A stretch of 47,521 nucleotides of DNA from positions 1 through 47,521 of the forward strand of contig NZ_WKEQ01000039.1 in NCBI RefSeq assembly GCF_021605415.1, given 5' to 3'. Below, one piece after another: positions 1-8,419 of this stretch (position 1 is the first letter of the stretch; each line of letters begins with the position of its first letter). The notes under the pieces are model-generated. The model did no database searches. It was not told where the DNA came from and saw only the letters and a list, made by a program, of their open reading frames with translations. This stretch comes from Pseudomonas syringae. Its GTDB lineage: Bacteria > Pseudomonadota > Gammaproteobacteria > Pseudomonadales > Pseudomonadaceae. The translations under genes were made by a program, and so were the position numbers.

Positions 1-17
1 CCTTGGCGCCCCACCCC

Positions 18-1178
18 ATGCGAATCCAGAAAAAACCCGCCCTGTTCGCCGCCCTGCTGATCGCCGCCACAGCCCTGGGCATATGGCAACTGAGCAAACC
101 CGCCCCGACCAAACTGACCGCGCCTAACGCCATCCCGGTACGAGTCGTGAATGTCAGCGCCAAAGACGTCCCCCGCTACACCAGCGGCATCGGTTCGGTA
201 CTCTCCTTGCACAGCGTCATCGTGCGCCCCCAGGTTGACGGCATCCTCACCAAAATCCTGGTGAAAGAAGGGCAACTGGTTAAACAGGGCGACCTGCTCG
301 CCACCATCGACGACCGCTCGATCCGCGCCAGCCTCGACCAGGCCCGGGCGCAACTGGGCGAAAGCCAGGCACAACTGCAAGTGGCTCTCGTCAACCTCAA
401 ACGCTACAAACTGCTGAGCGTCGACGACGGCGTATCGAAACAGACTTACGACCAGCAACAAGCCCTGGTCAACCAATTGAAAGCCACCGCCCAAGGCAAT
501 CAGGCGTCAATTGATGCCGCGCAGGTACAGCTTTCCTACACGCAGATCCGCTCCCCGGTCACCGGCCGCGTCGGCATTCGTACCGTCGACGAAGGCAACT
601 TCCTGCGCATGACCGACACCCAAGGCCTGTTCACCGTGACTCAGATCGACCCGATCGCCGTCGAGTTCTCCCTGCCCCAGCAAATGCTGCCGACCCTGCA
701 AGGCCTGATCAGCGATCCGCAGCACGCGCAGGTCAAGGCCTACATCGGCGCCGACACCGATGGCGAAACCGGCAACCTGCTGGGCGAAGGCCACCTGACC
801 CTGATCGACAACCAGATCAACGCCAACACCGGCACCATCCGCGCCAAGGCAGAATTCAACAATCCGGGGCAGAAGCTGTGGCCTGGCCTGCTGGTCACGG
901 TAAAGATTCAGACAGCACTGGATAAAGATGCGCTGGTCGTGCCACCCACCGTCGTACAGCGCGGTCTCGATCAACATTTCGTGTACCGGGTGAAGGGTGA
1001 CAAGGTTGAAGCCGTACAAGTGCAAATGGTTTATCAAGGCAGCGGCCAGGACATCATCAAAGGCGTGAACCCTGGGGATATATTAGTCAGCGATGGCCAA
1101 TCGCGACTCAAGCCCGGCTCGACGGTTCAGGTCATGACTGAACCGCCGCAAGTGGTGCAAACGGGGCCCAAGCCATGA
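18..1178 (+). CDS. RND efflux periplasmic adaptor (HlyD/MFP family)
   Basis: Membrane-fusion protein that links an inner-membrane RND pump to an outer-membrane channel in the periplasm. The start is taken at ATG 18, which gives 386 residues and a basic N-terminus followed by one hydrophobic segment (about residues 8-23), as in AcrA/MdtA anchors. A TTG at 3 would add five residues, and the true start could lie outside the window. A barrel-sandwich (lipoyl-like) half motif follows with 'RPQVDGILTKILVKEGQ', then a glutamine- and alanine-rich helical hairpin (about 95-170), the second lipoyl half (QIRSPVTGRVG) and beta-barrel domains. No lipobox cysteine is seen. The stop overlaps the pump gene by 4 bases, so the two are co-translated. 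The substrate cannot be read from the sequence. Confidence 0.9.
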   Translation: MRIQKKPALFAALLIAATALGIWQLSKPAPTKLTAPNAIPVRVVNVSAKDVPRYTSGIGSVLSLHSVIVRPQVDGILTKILVKEGQLVKQGDLLATIDDRSIRASLDQARAQLGESQAQLQVALVNLKRYKLLSVDDGVSKQTYDQQQALVNQLKATAQGNQASIDAAQVQLSYTQIRSPVTGRVGIRTVDEGNFLRMTDTQGLFTVTQIDPIAVEFSLPQQMLPTLQGLISDPQHAQVKAYIGADTDGETGNLLGEGHLTLIDNQINANTGTIRAKAEFNNPGQKLWPGLLVTVKIQTALDKDALVVPPTVVQRGLDQHFVYRVKGDKVEAVQVQMVYQGSGQDIIKGVNPGDILVSDGQSRLKPGSTVQVMTEPPQVVQTGPKP

Positions 1179-4100
1179 AGGCTCATCGCGGCGTGTCGAC
1201 GTGGTGCATCAATCACCCGGTCGCCACAATTCTGCTGACCTTTGCCCTGGTACTGCTCGGCGTGATCGCGTTTCCACGCTTGCCCATCGCGCCGTTGCCG
1301 GAAGCCGAATTCCCGACCATCCAAGTGTCGGCAAAATTGCCCGGCGCCAGCCCCGACACCATGGCTTCGTCCGTGGCCACGCCCTTGGAAGTGCAATTCA
1401 GCGCCATCCCCGGCATGACCCAGATGACCTCCAGCAGTGCGTTAGGCTCAAGCCTGCTGACCCTGCAATTCACCCTCGACAAGAGCATTGATACCGCCGC
1501 TCAGGAAGTGCAGGCAGCGATCAACACCGCCGCCGGCAAGTTGCCCAAGGACATGCCGACGCTGCCGACCTGGAAAAAGGTCAACCCGGCCGACAGCCCG
1601 GTGCTGATCCTCAGCGTCAGCTCGACACAAATGCCCGGCACCGAACTCAGTGACCTGGTGGAGACCCTGCTGGCGCGTCAGATCAGTCAGATCGACGGTG
1701 TAGGCCAAATCAACATCACCGGCCAGCAACGTCCGGCGATTCGCGTGCAGGCCTCGGCGGACAAACTCGCCGCCATCGGCCTGACCCTCGCCGACGTTCG
1801 CCTGGCAATTCAGCAAACCAGCCTCAACCTCGCCAAAGGCGCGCTGTACGGCGAGTCGAGCATTTCCACACTGTCGACCAACGACCAGTTGTTTCACCCC
1901 GAGGAATACAGCCAGCTCATTGTTTCCTACAAGGACGGCGCCCCGGTTCACCTGAAAGATGTCGCCAAAGTCGTCAACGGTTCGGAAGATGACTACGTGC
2001 AGGCCTGGGCCGGCGATCAACCGGGTGTGAACCTGGTGATCTCCCGCCAGCCCGGCGCGAACATCGTTGAAACCGTGGATCGCATTCAGGCCGCTTTACC
2101 GGGACTTGAGGCCATGCTGCCAGCGTCGGTTCAAGTCAAAGTGCTGATCGACCGTACCCAGACCATCCGTGCGTCTTTGCACGAAGTGGAAATCACCCTG
2201 CTGATCGCAATCCTGCTGGTGGTGGCGGTGATGGCGCTGTTCCTGCGTCAGTTGTCGGCGACCTTGATTGTGTCCGCCGTGCTCGGTGTGTCGCTGGTCG
2301 CCAGTTTTGCGCTGATGTACGTGATGGGCTTCAGCCTGAACAACCTGACGTTGGTCGCCATCGTGGTGGCCGTGGGGTTTGTGGTCGACGATGCGATCGT
2401 GGTGGTGGAAAACATTCACCGCCATCTCGAGGCCGGCGACGACATGCGCGAAGCGGCAATCAAGGGCGCCGGCGAGATTGGCTTCACCGTAATTTCAATC
2501 AGTTTTTCGCTGGTGGCAGCGTTCATTCCGCTGCTGTTCATGGGCGGCGTGGTTGGGCGCTTGTTCAAGGAATTCGCCTTGACTGCCACCTCGACGATCA
2601 TGATTTCCGTAGTGGTCTCACTGACGCTGGCGCCAACACTCGCGGCGCTGTTCATGCGCAAACCGGTGCATCACACCAACGCCAAACCGGGTTTCAGTGA
2701 GCGCCTGCTGGCCTGGTACGAAAAAGGCCTGCGCCGCGCCCTCGCCCATCAAAAACTGATGATCGGCGTGTTCGGCCTCTCCCTCGCGCTGGCCATTGGC
2801 GGCTACATTGTTATCCCAAAAGGTTTTTTCCCGATCCAGGACACCGGTTTCGTGCTCGGCACCACCGAAGCGGCAGCGGATATTTCCTACGGAGACATGG
2901 TGAAAAAACACTTGGCCATGGCCGAAATCGTCGCCGCCGACCCAGCCGTGCAAGCGTTTTCCCACTCGGTGGGCGTGTCGGGCAGCAACCAGACCATTGC
3001 CAACGGCCGCTTCTGGATCGCCCTGAAAAAACGCGGCGACCGCGACGTCTCGGCCAGTCAGTTCATTGACCGCATCCGGCCGAAACTGATGAACGTCCCG
3101 GGCATCGTCCTCTACCTGCGCGCCGGCCAGGACATCAACCTCAGCTCCGGCCCGAGCCGCGCGCAATATCAATATGTACTCAAGAGTAACGACGGCGCGA
3201 CTCTCGCGACCTGGACGCAGCGCCTGACCGAAAAACTGCGCGGCAACCCGGCGTTTCGCGATATTTCCAACGACCTGCAATTGGGCGGCAGCATCACCCA
3301 CATCACCATCGACCGCAGCGCCGCCGCGCGTTTCGGCCTGACCGCGAGCGATGTCGACGAAGCGCTGTACGACGCGTTCGGCCAACGGCAGATCAACGAG
3401 TTCCAGACCCAGATCAACCAGTACAACGTGATTCTGGAACTGGACACCCGACAGCGCGGCAAGGCCGAGAGTCTCAACTATTTCTACCTGCGCTCGCCGT
3501 TGAGCGGCGAAATGGTGCCGCTGTCGGCACTGGCGAAATTCGACGCGCCGACCATTGGCCCGCTGTCCATCGCCCATGACGGCATGTTCCCCGCAGCCAA
3601 TATGTCGTTCAACCTCGCGCCCGGCGTGGCGCTGGGCGATGCGGTGATTTTGCTCGATCAGGCCAAAGCTGAAATCGGTATGCCGACGGCGATCAGCGGA
3701 AACTTCCAGGGCGCGGCCCAGGCGTTCCAGAGTTCGCTGGCGAGTCAGCCGTGGCTGATTCTGGCGGCGCTGGTGGCGGTTTACATCATTCTCGGCGTGC
3801 TTTACGAGAGTTTCGTGCATCCGCTGACGATCATCTCAACGCTACCGGCGGCAGGCCTGGGTGCGGTGATCATGCTGTGGATCTGTGGGCAGGACTTTTC
3901 GATCATGGCGCTGATCGGCCTGGTGCTTCTGATCGGCATCGTCAAGAAAAACGGCATTCTGATGATCGACTTTGCGCTGGAGGCGCAGCGTAATCGAGGG
4001 TTGTCGCCTCAGGATGCGATTTTCGAAGCGTGCATCACGCGGTTCCGCCCGATCATCATGACCACCCTCGCCGCCCTGCTCGGTGCGCTGCCGCTGATGC

Positions 4101-4276
4101 TCGGTTACGGCACCGGCTCCGAGCTGCGCCAACCGCTGGGTATCGCGGTGGTCGGCGGCTTGCTGGTGAGCCAGATGCTGACGCTGTTTACCACGCCGGT
4201 CATATACTTGTGGCTTGAGCGGCTGTTCCATCGGCCTAAACCGATGCCTTCACCGGCAATGGCGACAACAGACTGA
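1175..4276 (+). CDS. RND multidrug efflux pump, MdtC/MuxC-like inner membrane subunit
   Basis: Proton-driven RND transporter of 1033 residues, the usual size for the AcrB/MdtC family. The N-terminal motif 'PLPEAEFPTIQVSAKLPGAS' and the 'ASSVATPLE' signature resemble MdtB/MdtC/MuxB/MuxC more than AcrB or MexF. TM4 carries the paired acidic residues of the proton relay (D405-D406 in GFVVDDAIVVVENIH). The family's repeated pattern of twelve membrane segments and two large periplasmic loops is visible. It overlaps the adaptor gene by 4 bases and is followed 8 bases later by a response regulator. No outer-membrane factor gene is adjacent, so the pump probably borrows a TolC/OprM-like channel encoded elsewhere. 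No metal-relay methionine cluster typical of CusA was noticed, so drug or metabolite export is favoured. Confidence 0.92.
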   Translation: MKAHRGVSTWCINHPVATILLTFALVLLGVIAFPRLPIAPLPEAEFPTIQVSAKLPGASPDTMASSVATPLEVQFSAIPGMTQMTSSSALGSSLLTLQFTLDKSIDTAAQEVQAAINTAAGKLPKDMPTLPTWKKVNPADSPVLILSVSSTQMPGTELSDLVETLLARQISQIDGVGQINITGQQRPAIRVQASADKLAAIGLTLADVRLAIQQTSLNLAKGALYGESSISTLSTNDQLFHPEEYSQLIVSYKDGAPVHLKDVAKVVNGSEDDYVQAWAGDQPGVNLVISRQPGANIVETVDRIQAALPGLEAMLPASVQVKVLIDRTQTIRASLHEVEITLLIAILLVVAVMALFLRQLSATLIVSAVLGVSLVASFALMYVMGFSLNNLTLVAIVVAVGFVVDDAIVVVENIHRHLEAGDDMREAAIKGAGEIGFTVISISFSLVAAFIPLLFMGGVVGRLFKEFALTATSTIMISVVVSLTLAPTLAALFMRKPVHHTNAKPGFSERLLAWYEKGLRRALAHQKLMIGVFGLSLALAIGGYIVIPKGFFPIQDTGFVLGTTEAAADISYGDMVKKHLAMAEIVAADPAVQAFSHSVGVSGSNQTIANGRFWIALKKRGDRDVSASQFIDRIRPKLMNVPGIVLYLRAGQDINLSSGPSRAQYQYVLKSNDGATLATWTQRLTEKLRGNPAFRDISNDLQLGGSITHITIDRSAAARFGLTASDVDEALYDAFGQRQINEFQTQINQYNVILELDTRQRGKAESLNYFYLRSPLSGEMVPLSALAKFDAPTIGPLSIAHDGMFPAANMSFNLAPGVALGDAVILLDQAKAEIGMPTAISGNFQGAAQAFQSSLASQPWLILAALVAVYIILGVLYESFVHPLTIISTLPAAGLGAVIMLWICGQDFSIMALIGLVLLIGIVKKNGILMIDFALEAQRNRGLSPQDAIFEACITRFRPIIMTTLAALLGALPLMLGYGTGSELRQPLGIAVVGGLLVSQMLTLFTTPVIYLWLERLFHRPKPMPSPAMATTD

Positions 4277-4284
4277 GGCGGGTC

Positions 4285-4962
4285 ATGCGCGTTCTAGTGA
4301 TTGAAGATGAAGAAAAAACCGCGGACTACCTGCACCGCGGCCTGACCGAACAGGGTTACACCGTGGATCGGGCCCGCGACGGCGTTGAGGGCCTGCACCT
4401 GGCGCTGGAAAGCGACTATGCGGTGATTGTCCTCGACGTGATGTTGCCGGGTCTGGACGGCTTCGGCGTGCTGCGCGCATTGCGGGCGCGCAAGCAAACT
4501 CCGGTGATCATGCTCACCGCTCGCGAGCGGGTCGAAGACCGGATCAAAGGCCTGCGTGATGGCGCCGACGATTACCTCGGCAAACCGTTTTCCTTCCTTG
4601 AATTAGTGGCGCGCCTGCAAGCGCTGACCCGCCGCAGCGGCGGGCATGAACCGGTGCAGGTGAGCATCGCCGATCTGTGGATCGATTTGATCAGTCGCAA
4701 AGCAACCCGCGCCGGCACGCGCCTGGATCTGACCGCCAAGGAGTTTTCCCTGCTCAGCGTGCTGGCCCGTCGTCAGGGCGAAATCCTTTCGAAAACCTCG
4801 ATTGCAGAAATGGTCTGGGACATCAATTTCGACAGCGACGCCAATGTCGTCGAAGTTGCGATCAAGCGTCTGCGGGCCAAGCTCGACGGGCCGTTCGACG
4901 AAAAACTGCTGCACACCATTCGCGGAATGGGTTACGTGCTGGAGAGCCGTGGTGTCCAGTAA
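4285..4962 (+). CDS. OmpR/CusR-type response regulator
   Basis: DNA-binding response regulator of 225 residues. The receiver domain (about 1-115) has the acidic pocket (E7-D8-E9), the phospho-acceptor D51 in VIVLDVMLPG and the conserved lysine in GKPFSF. The winged-helix output domain (about 125-222) contains 'RAGTRLDLTAKEFSLL' and ends with 'HTIRGMGYVLE', which is typical of the heavy-metal/CusR branch. It starts 8 bases after the efflux pump gene, and its 3' end overlaps the sensor kinase. The arrangement suggests that it controls the pump genes, but no operator was identified because the promoter of the adaptor gene lies outside the window. Confidence 0.92.
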   Translation: MRVLVIEDEEKTADYLHRGLTEQGYTVDRARDGVEGLHLALESDYAVIVLDVMLPGLDGFGVLRALRARKQTPVIMLTARERVEDRIKGLRDGADDYLGKPFSFLELVARLQALTRRSGGHEPVQVSIADLWIDLISRKATRAGTRLDLTAKEFSLLSVLARRQGEILSKTSIAEMVWDINFDSDANVVEVAIKRLRAKLDGPFDEKLLHTIRGMGYVLESRGVQ

Positions 4963-6316
4963 CTCGATCGCGCTGCGCCTGAGCGGGATGTTCACGCTGG
5001 TGGCGCTGCTGGTGTTTTTGCTGATCGGTGGTGCGCTGTATCAGCAGGTCGACAAGGGTTTGGGGTTGCTGCCCGAAGCCGAGCTGGATGCACGCTACAG
5101 CGTGCTGGAATCCACGGTCGGCCGGTTCGGCACGCCGGAGCATTGGGTCAAGATCAACAACAAGCTCAAGCTGCTGGGCGAGGAAGACAAGCGCATCAGT
5201 TTCTGGATCAGCAGCGGCGATCCGCACTATGAGTACGGCAATTTCACCCCGCAGATCCGCGACTTCGCCAACGGGCCCCTGGGCATGCGCGATTTGCAAT
5301 TGCCCGATCAGCCCTACCCGCTAAAAGTCCTGGTCAGCGAGTTTGCGGCCAAGGATCAGCGCCCGCCGCTGCGTTTCATGATCGGCATCGATACCGAGAC
5401 CTTTCATCAGACTCAGCACCACTTGCTGATCGCGCTGATCAGCCTTGCGATCATCGGTGTACTGCTGGCGTCGGCGCTGGGTTATTGGGTCGCGCGGATC
5501 GGTCTCAAGCCGTTGATCAAACTGTCAGACGAAGCCCAGCGCCTGGCGCCGCCCCTACGCTCCGGGCGCTTGCGCCTGTCACCGTTGCCGCCGGAACTGG
5601 AACAGTTCGTCAGCTCATTCAATGCCACGCTGGAGCGCGTTGAACTGGCGTGGTCACGCCTGGAATCGTTCAATGCCGATGTCGCTCACGAACTGCGCTC
5701 GCCGTTGACCAATTTGATCGGCCAGACCCAGGTCGCCCTGACGCGCGGACGCTCCGCCGAGCATTATTTCGAGGTGCTGCAATCGAACCTCGAAGAACTC
5801 GAACGCTTGCGCTCTATCATCAACGACATGCTGTTTCTGGCCAGCGCCGATCAGGGCAGCAAGGCGACCAAACTGACCTCCACGTCGCTGGCGGATGAAG
5901 TGGCGACCACGCTTGAGTATCTGGATTTCATCCTTGAAGACGCTCAGGTGCAGGTACAGGTTCGTGGCGACGCTCAGGTGCAGATCGAAATTGCGCATCT
6001 GCGTCGGGCGTTGATCAATCTGCTCAGTAACGCGGTGCAGCACACCGAGCCGGGCCGGGTGATAGAAGTGCAGATTGAGGTGGGCGAGCATCAGGTCAGC
6101 ATCGGCGTGGCCAATCCAGGGGCGCCGATTGCTCGTGAACATCTGCCGCGTTTGTTCGAGCGCTTCTACCGGGTTGATGCGTCGCGCAGCAACAGCGGCA
6201 ACAACCATGGGTTGGGGCTGGCGATTGTCAAAGCGATTGCGTTGATGCATGGCGGCGATGTGTTCGTGCGCAGTGATCGCGGGATGAATACGTTCGGGAT
6301 TTATTTGCCGATCTGA
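4952..6316 (+). CDS. Sensor histidine kinase (CusS/heavy-metal-sensor-like)
   Basis: Membrane sensor kinase of about 454 residues, partner of the preceding regulator. A GTG at 4952 (or 4949) is chosen because a GGAGAG ribosome site precedes it and the encoded N-terminus (VSSNSIALRLSGMF) leads directly into TM1. The longer open frame back to 4802 runs inside the regulator gene. TM1 spans about 12-30, a periplasmic domain of about 130 residues follows, and TM2 (about 160-186) ends in a HAMP segment. The phospho-acceptor is H246 in VAHELRSPLTN. The ATPase domain shows the N-box (NLLSNAVQHT) and the glycine box (NHGLGLAIVKAIA). The periplasmic input domain gives no clue to the signal. Confidence 0.9.
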   Translation: MSSNSIALRLSGMFTLVALLVFLLIGGALYQQVDKGLGLLPEAELDARYSVLESTVGRFGTPEHWVKINNKLKLLGEEDKRISFWISSGDPHYEYGNFTPQIRDFANGPLGMRDLQLPDQPYPLKVLVSEFAAKDQRPPLRFMIGIDTETFHQTQHHLLIALISLAIIGVLLASALGYWVARIGLKPLIKLSDEAQRLAPPLRSGRLRLSPLPPELEQFVSSFNATLERVELAWSRLESFNADVAHELRSPLTNLIGQTQVALTRGRSAEHYFEVLQSNLEELERLRSIINDMLFLASADQGSKATKLTSTSLADEVATTLEYLDFILEDAQVQVQVRGDAQVQIEIAHLRRALINLLSNAVQHTEPGRVIEVQIEVGEHQVSIGVANPGAPIAREHLPRLFERFYRVDASRSNSGNNHGLGLAIVKAIALMHGGDVFVRSDRGMNTFGIYLPI

Positions 6317-6334
6317 CCCGACGTGAAGAGCATG

Positions 6335-6377
6335 CCCTGTAGGAGCTCCCGCAGGCTGCGATCTTTTGATCTTTGCT
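6335..6377. repeat. REP-like repeat (single arm)
   Basis: This stretch reads CCCTGTAGGAGCTCCCGCAG followed by GCTGCGATCTTTTGATCTTT. The form is one I recognise as a common intergenic repeat of fluorescent pseudomonads. It shares the 'GCTGCGATCTTTT' and 'TGTAGG' blocks with the inverted pair at 39557-39638. It sits just after the sensor kinase stop codon. Confidence 0.55.
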
Positions 6378-6481
6378 CCCGCTGCAACAGTCATTTATGA
6401 AAATCACGCTGTTTCCCAACGCCCGGCAACCTTATCTTTGCCCGCACCAAACAGCACTTGCCAAGCAAGAAGGTTTTCAAG

Positions 6482-6706
6482 ATGTCCAACAGTATGGGTA
6501 TTGCCAGCGCTTTCGTTATGTCCTCTTTGTTCCTGTCGCCTCTGGCCATGGCCGAGGAATCGCAAGCGTTCGTGGCACAAAACGGCGCACGCGCTCAAGC
6601 GTACGAGCAGCATCAGGCAGAAATGATGGCCAAGACCAAAGACGCCACGCAAGCCCCTCAGGCCGCCGCTTCCCAAGCTCAATCGTCAGTCGGCAAAGAC
6701 AGCTGA
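6482..6706 (+). CDS. Small exported protein, unknown function
   Basis: Predicted 74-residue protein. The start at ATG 6482 is favoured over the upstream in-frame ATG at 6458 because an AGAAGG-like ribosome site lies about 8 bases before it. From there the protein opens directly with a signal peptide (GIASAFVMSSLFLSPLAMA) and a likely cleavage site AMA|EE near residue 24. The mature part is about 50 residues, rich in Ala, Gln and Lys, without cysteine, and probably helical. A strong terminator follows 67 bases downstream, so this appears to be a single-gene transcript. I do not recognise the family. The typical codon usage and the clean signal peptide make it more likely real than chance. Confidence 0.65.
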   Translation: MSNSMGIASAFVMSSLFLSPLAMAEESQAFVAQNGARAQAYEQHQAEMMAKTKDATQAPQAAASQAQSSVGKDS

Positions 6707-6773
6707 TTCACGTATCGCTTCGTTTCCCTCGACGCGATTGTTTGGCTCTTCCCGTTCAATCGTCGTCATTCCA

Positions 6774-6800
6774 GGCCGCTGCCTTTCAGCGGCCTTTTTT
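6774..6800 (+). terminator. Rho-independent terminator of the small exported protein gene
   Basis: Perfect 8-bp stem GGCCGCTG / CAGCGGCC with loop CCTTT, followed by six T residues. It separates the small gene from the OprD-family porin. Confidence 0.85.
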
Positions 6801-6893
6801 CGTTGTGGTCTGAAAGCTGTCCGGTTCGTCTTCCAATAAGAACGACCCCGGCACTTCGTTTCCTGGAAGTGTCCGTTGACCCAAGGAGCTCTA

Positions 6894-8216
6894 TTGCACG
6901 TGCGTTTTCCCGTCCGTTTCACCCCGTTATTCATTGCAATTGCCGCAACGATCGCCCCCACCGCCCATGCCGGCGAATCCGATAAAACCGGTTTCGTCGA
7001 AGGCTCAAGCCTTAATCTCAACGCCCGCAACTACTACATGAACCGCAATCGCCTGCAGCAGGCCGACGACAACATCGAGTGGGGCCAGGGTTTTCTCGGC
7101 ATCTTCGAATCCGGTTACACCGAAGGCACGGTCGGGTTTGGCGTCGATGCTCACGCCATGCTCGGGTTGAAGCTTGATGGCGGTGGCGGTACGGACGGCT
7201 CCAGCATCCTGCCGATCAGCGATGGCAACGGCAAAGCGCCGTCTTCGTTCTCAACCGCTGGCGGCACGCTGAAGATGCGTGCGTTCGATACGGAGTTGAA
7301 GGCCGGTGATCTGTTTCTTACCAATCCGGTGATTGCCGGTGGCGACACGCGCATGTTGCCGCAGACGTTTCGCGGCATCAGCCTGACCAACCACAGCTTC
7401 GACGGCTGGCTGATCGAAGGTGGGCAGGCCAGTTTCACCAAGCCGTACAACCAGAGCGGCCACACCCGTATCGGCACGTCGTACGGCAGCTTGGCAGAAG
7501 GTGACGAAAGCCGTCATCTGAACTGGGCCGGCGTGGCCTGGAGCGGCGTCGAAGGGCTGACCAGCAGCTTGTATGCCTCCGAGCTGAAAGACATCTGGAA
7601 CCAGTATTACTACGACCTGGACTACACCTGGACGCTGAGCGACCTGATTAGCCTCAACCCGGGTCTGCACTTCTATCACACGCAAGACACCGGCGATGCA
7701 CTGCTCGGCCACATCGACAACAACACCTACAGCCTGCACTTCACCGTCGGCGTCGGTCATCACAGCGTCACGGCCGCGTATCAGCGGGTCAACGGCAACA
7801 CGCCGTTCGACTACATCAGTCAGGGCGACAGCGTGTATCTCGACAATTCCCAGCAATATTCGGACTTCAACGGCCCGAACGAGCGCTCGTGGAAACTCAA
7901 GTACGACTATGACTTCGAAGGCGTGGGAATTGCGGGCCTGACAACCGGTGTGTCTTACTCGCGCGGCACCGTGGATCTGACCAAGGTCGACGCCGACAGC
8001 CCGGGCTACGGCTCGTGGTACAGCGCCGACGGGCGCAACGCCAAACACTGGGAACGCGATATCGATGTGAAATACGTCGTGCAGAGCGGCCAGGCCAAAG
8101 ACCTCGCAGTGCGCCTGCAATGGGCGACCAACCGTGGAGGCAACGGCTATGGTGTGCTGGATCAGGACACCGACGAATACCGCGTGATCGTCGACTACCC
8201 CATCAACATTTTTTAA
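6894..8216 (+). CDS. OprD-family outer membrane porin
   Basis: Substrate-specific outer-membrane channel of about 440 residues, the normal length for the OprD/Opd family. The start at TTG 6894 is chosen because AAGGAG lies 5 bases upstream. GTG 6900 is an alternative, and TTG 6876 lies before the ribosome site. A signal peptide ends at AHA|GES near residue 25. Family marks include 'FVEGSSLNLNARNYYMNR' right after the signal peptide, 'GFLGIFESGYTEGTVGFGVD', and a C-terminal strand ending in phenylalanine (VDYPINIF) as required for outer-membrane assembly. OprD porins take up basic amino acids, small aromatic acids or peptides. The substrate here cannot be assigned. Confidence 0.9.
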   Translation: MHVRFPVRFTPLFIAIAATIAPTAHAGESDKTGFVEGSSLNLNARNYYMNRNRLQQADDNIEWGQGFLGIFESGYTEGTVGFGVDAHAMLGLKLDGGGGTDGSSILPISDGNGKAPSSFSTAGGTLKMRAFDTELKAGDLFLTNPVIAGGDTRMLPQTFRGISLTNHSFDGWLIEGGQASFTKPYNQSGHTRIGTSYGSLAEGDESRHLNWAGVAWSGVEGLTSSLYASELKDIWNQYYYDLDYTWTLSDLISLNPGLHFYHTQDTGDALLGHIDNNTYSLHFTVGVGHHSVTAAYQRVNGNTPFDYISQGDSVYLDNSQQYSDFNGPNERSWKLKYDYDFEGVGIAGLTTGVSYSRGTVDLTKVDADSPGYGSWYSADGRNAKHWERDIDVKYVVQSGQAKDLAVRLQWATNRGGNGYGVLDQDTDEYRVIVDYPINIF

Positions 8217-8226
8217 CCAACGCCAT

Positions 8227-8250
8227 TAACCCTGTAACCCTGTAACCCTG
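8227..8250. repeat. Three tandem copies of TAACCCTG
   Basis: The 8-bp unit TAACCCTG occurs three times without interruption between the porin stop codon and the REPIN. The last copy runs straight into TAGGAG, the start of the REP arm. Confidence 0.9.
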
Positions 8251-8338
8251 TAGGAGCGAGCCTGCTCGCGAAAGCGCAGTGTCAGACAACATTGATACCG
8301 GATCGAAAGACCCCTTCGCGAGCAGGCACGCTCCCGCA
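8248..8338. repeat. REPIN (inverted REP pair)
   Basis: The left arm CTGTAGGAGCGAGCCTGCTC (continuing GCGAA) and the right arm TTCGCGAGCAGGCACGCTCC (continuing CGCA) are inverted copies separated by about 40 bases. They would form an imperfect hairpin. This is the common layout of mobile REP doublets in P. fluorescens-group genomes. It fills most of the 203-base gap between the porin and the diguanylate cyclase. Confidence 0.75.
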
Positions 8339-8419
8339 TTGGCAATGAAGCTGGCCTTCTTCTCGGCAGAGGCATGTAAGCTACTACGCTTACAGTAACC
8401 CTCTAACCGATAACCTAAG

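Noticed and set aside
2618..3820. 400-codon open frame antisense to the efflux pump
   Set aside because: It is a shadow of the pump's conserved coding sequence, rich in His and Arg with no motif.
1175..6316. Cus-type copper/silver export system
   Set aside because: There is no CusF- or CusC-like gene and no methionine-rich relay noticed in the pump. Only the two-component pair resembles CusRS.
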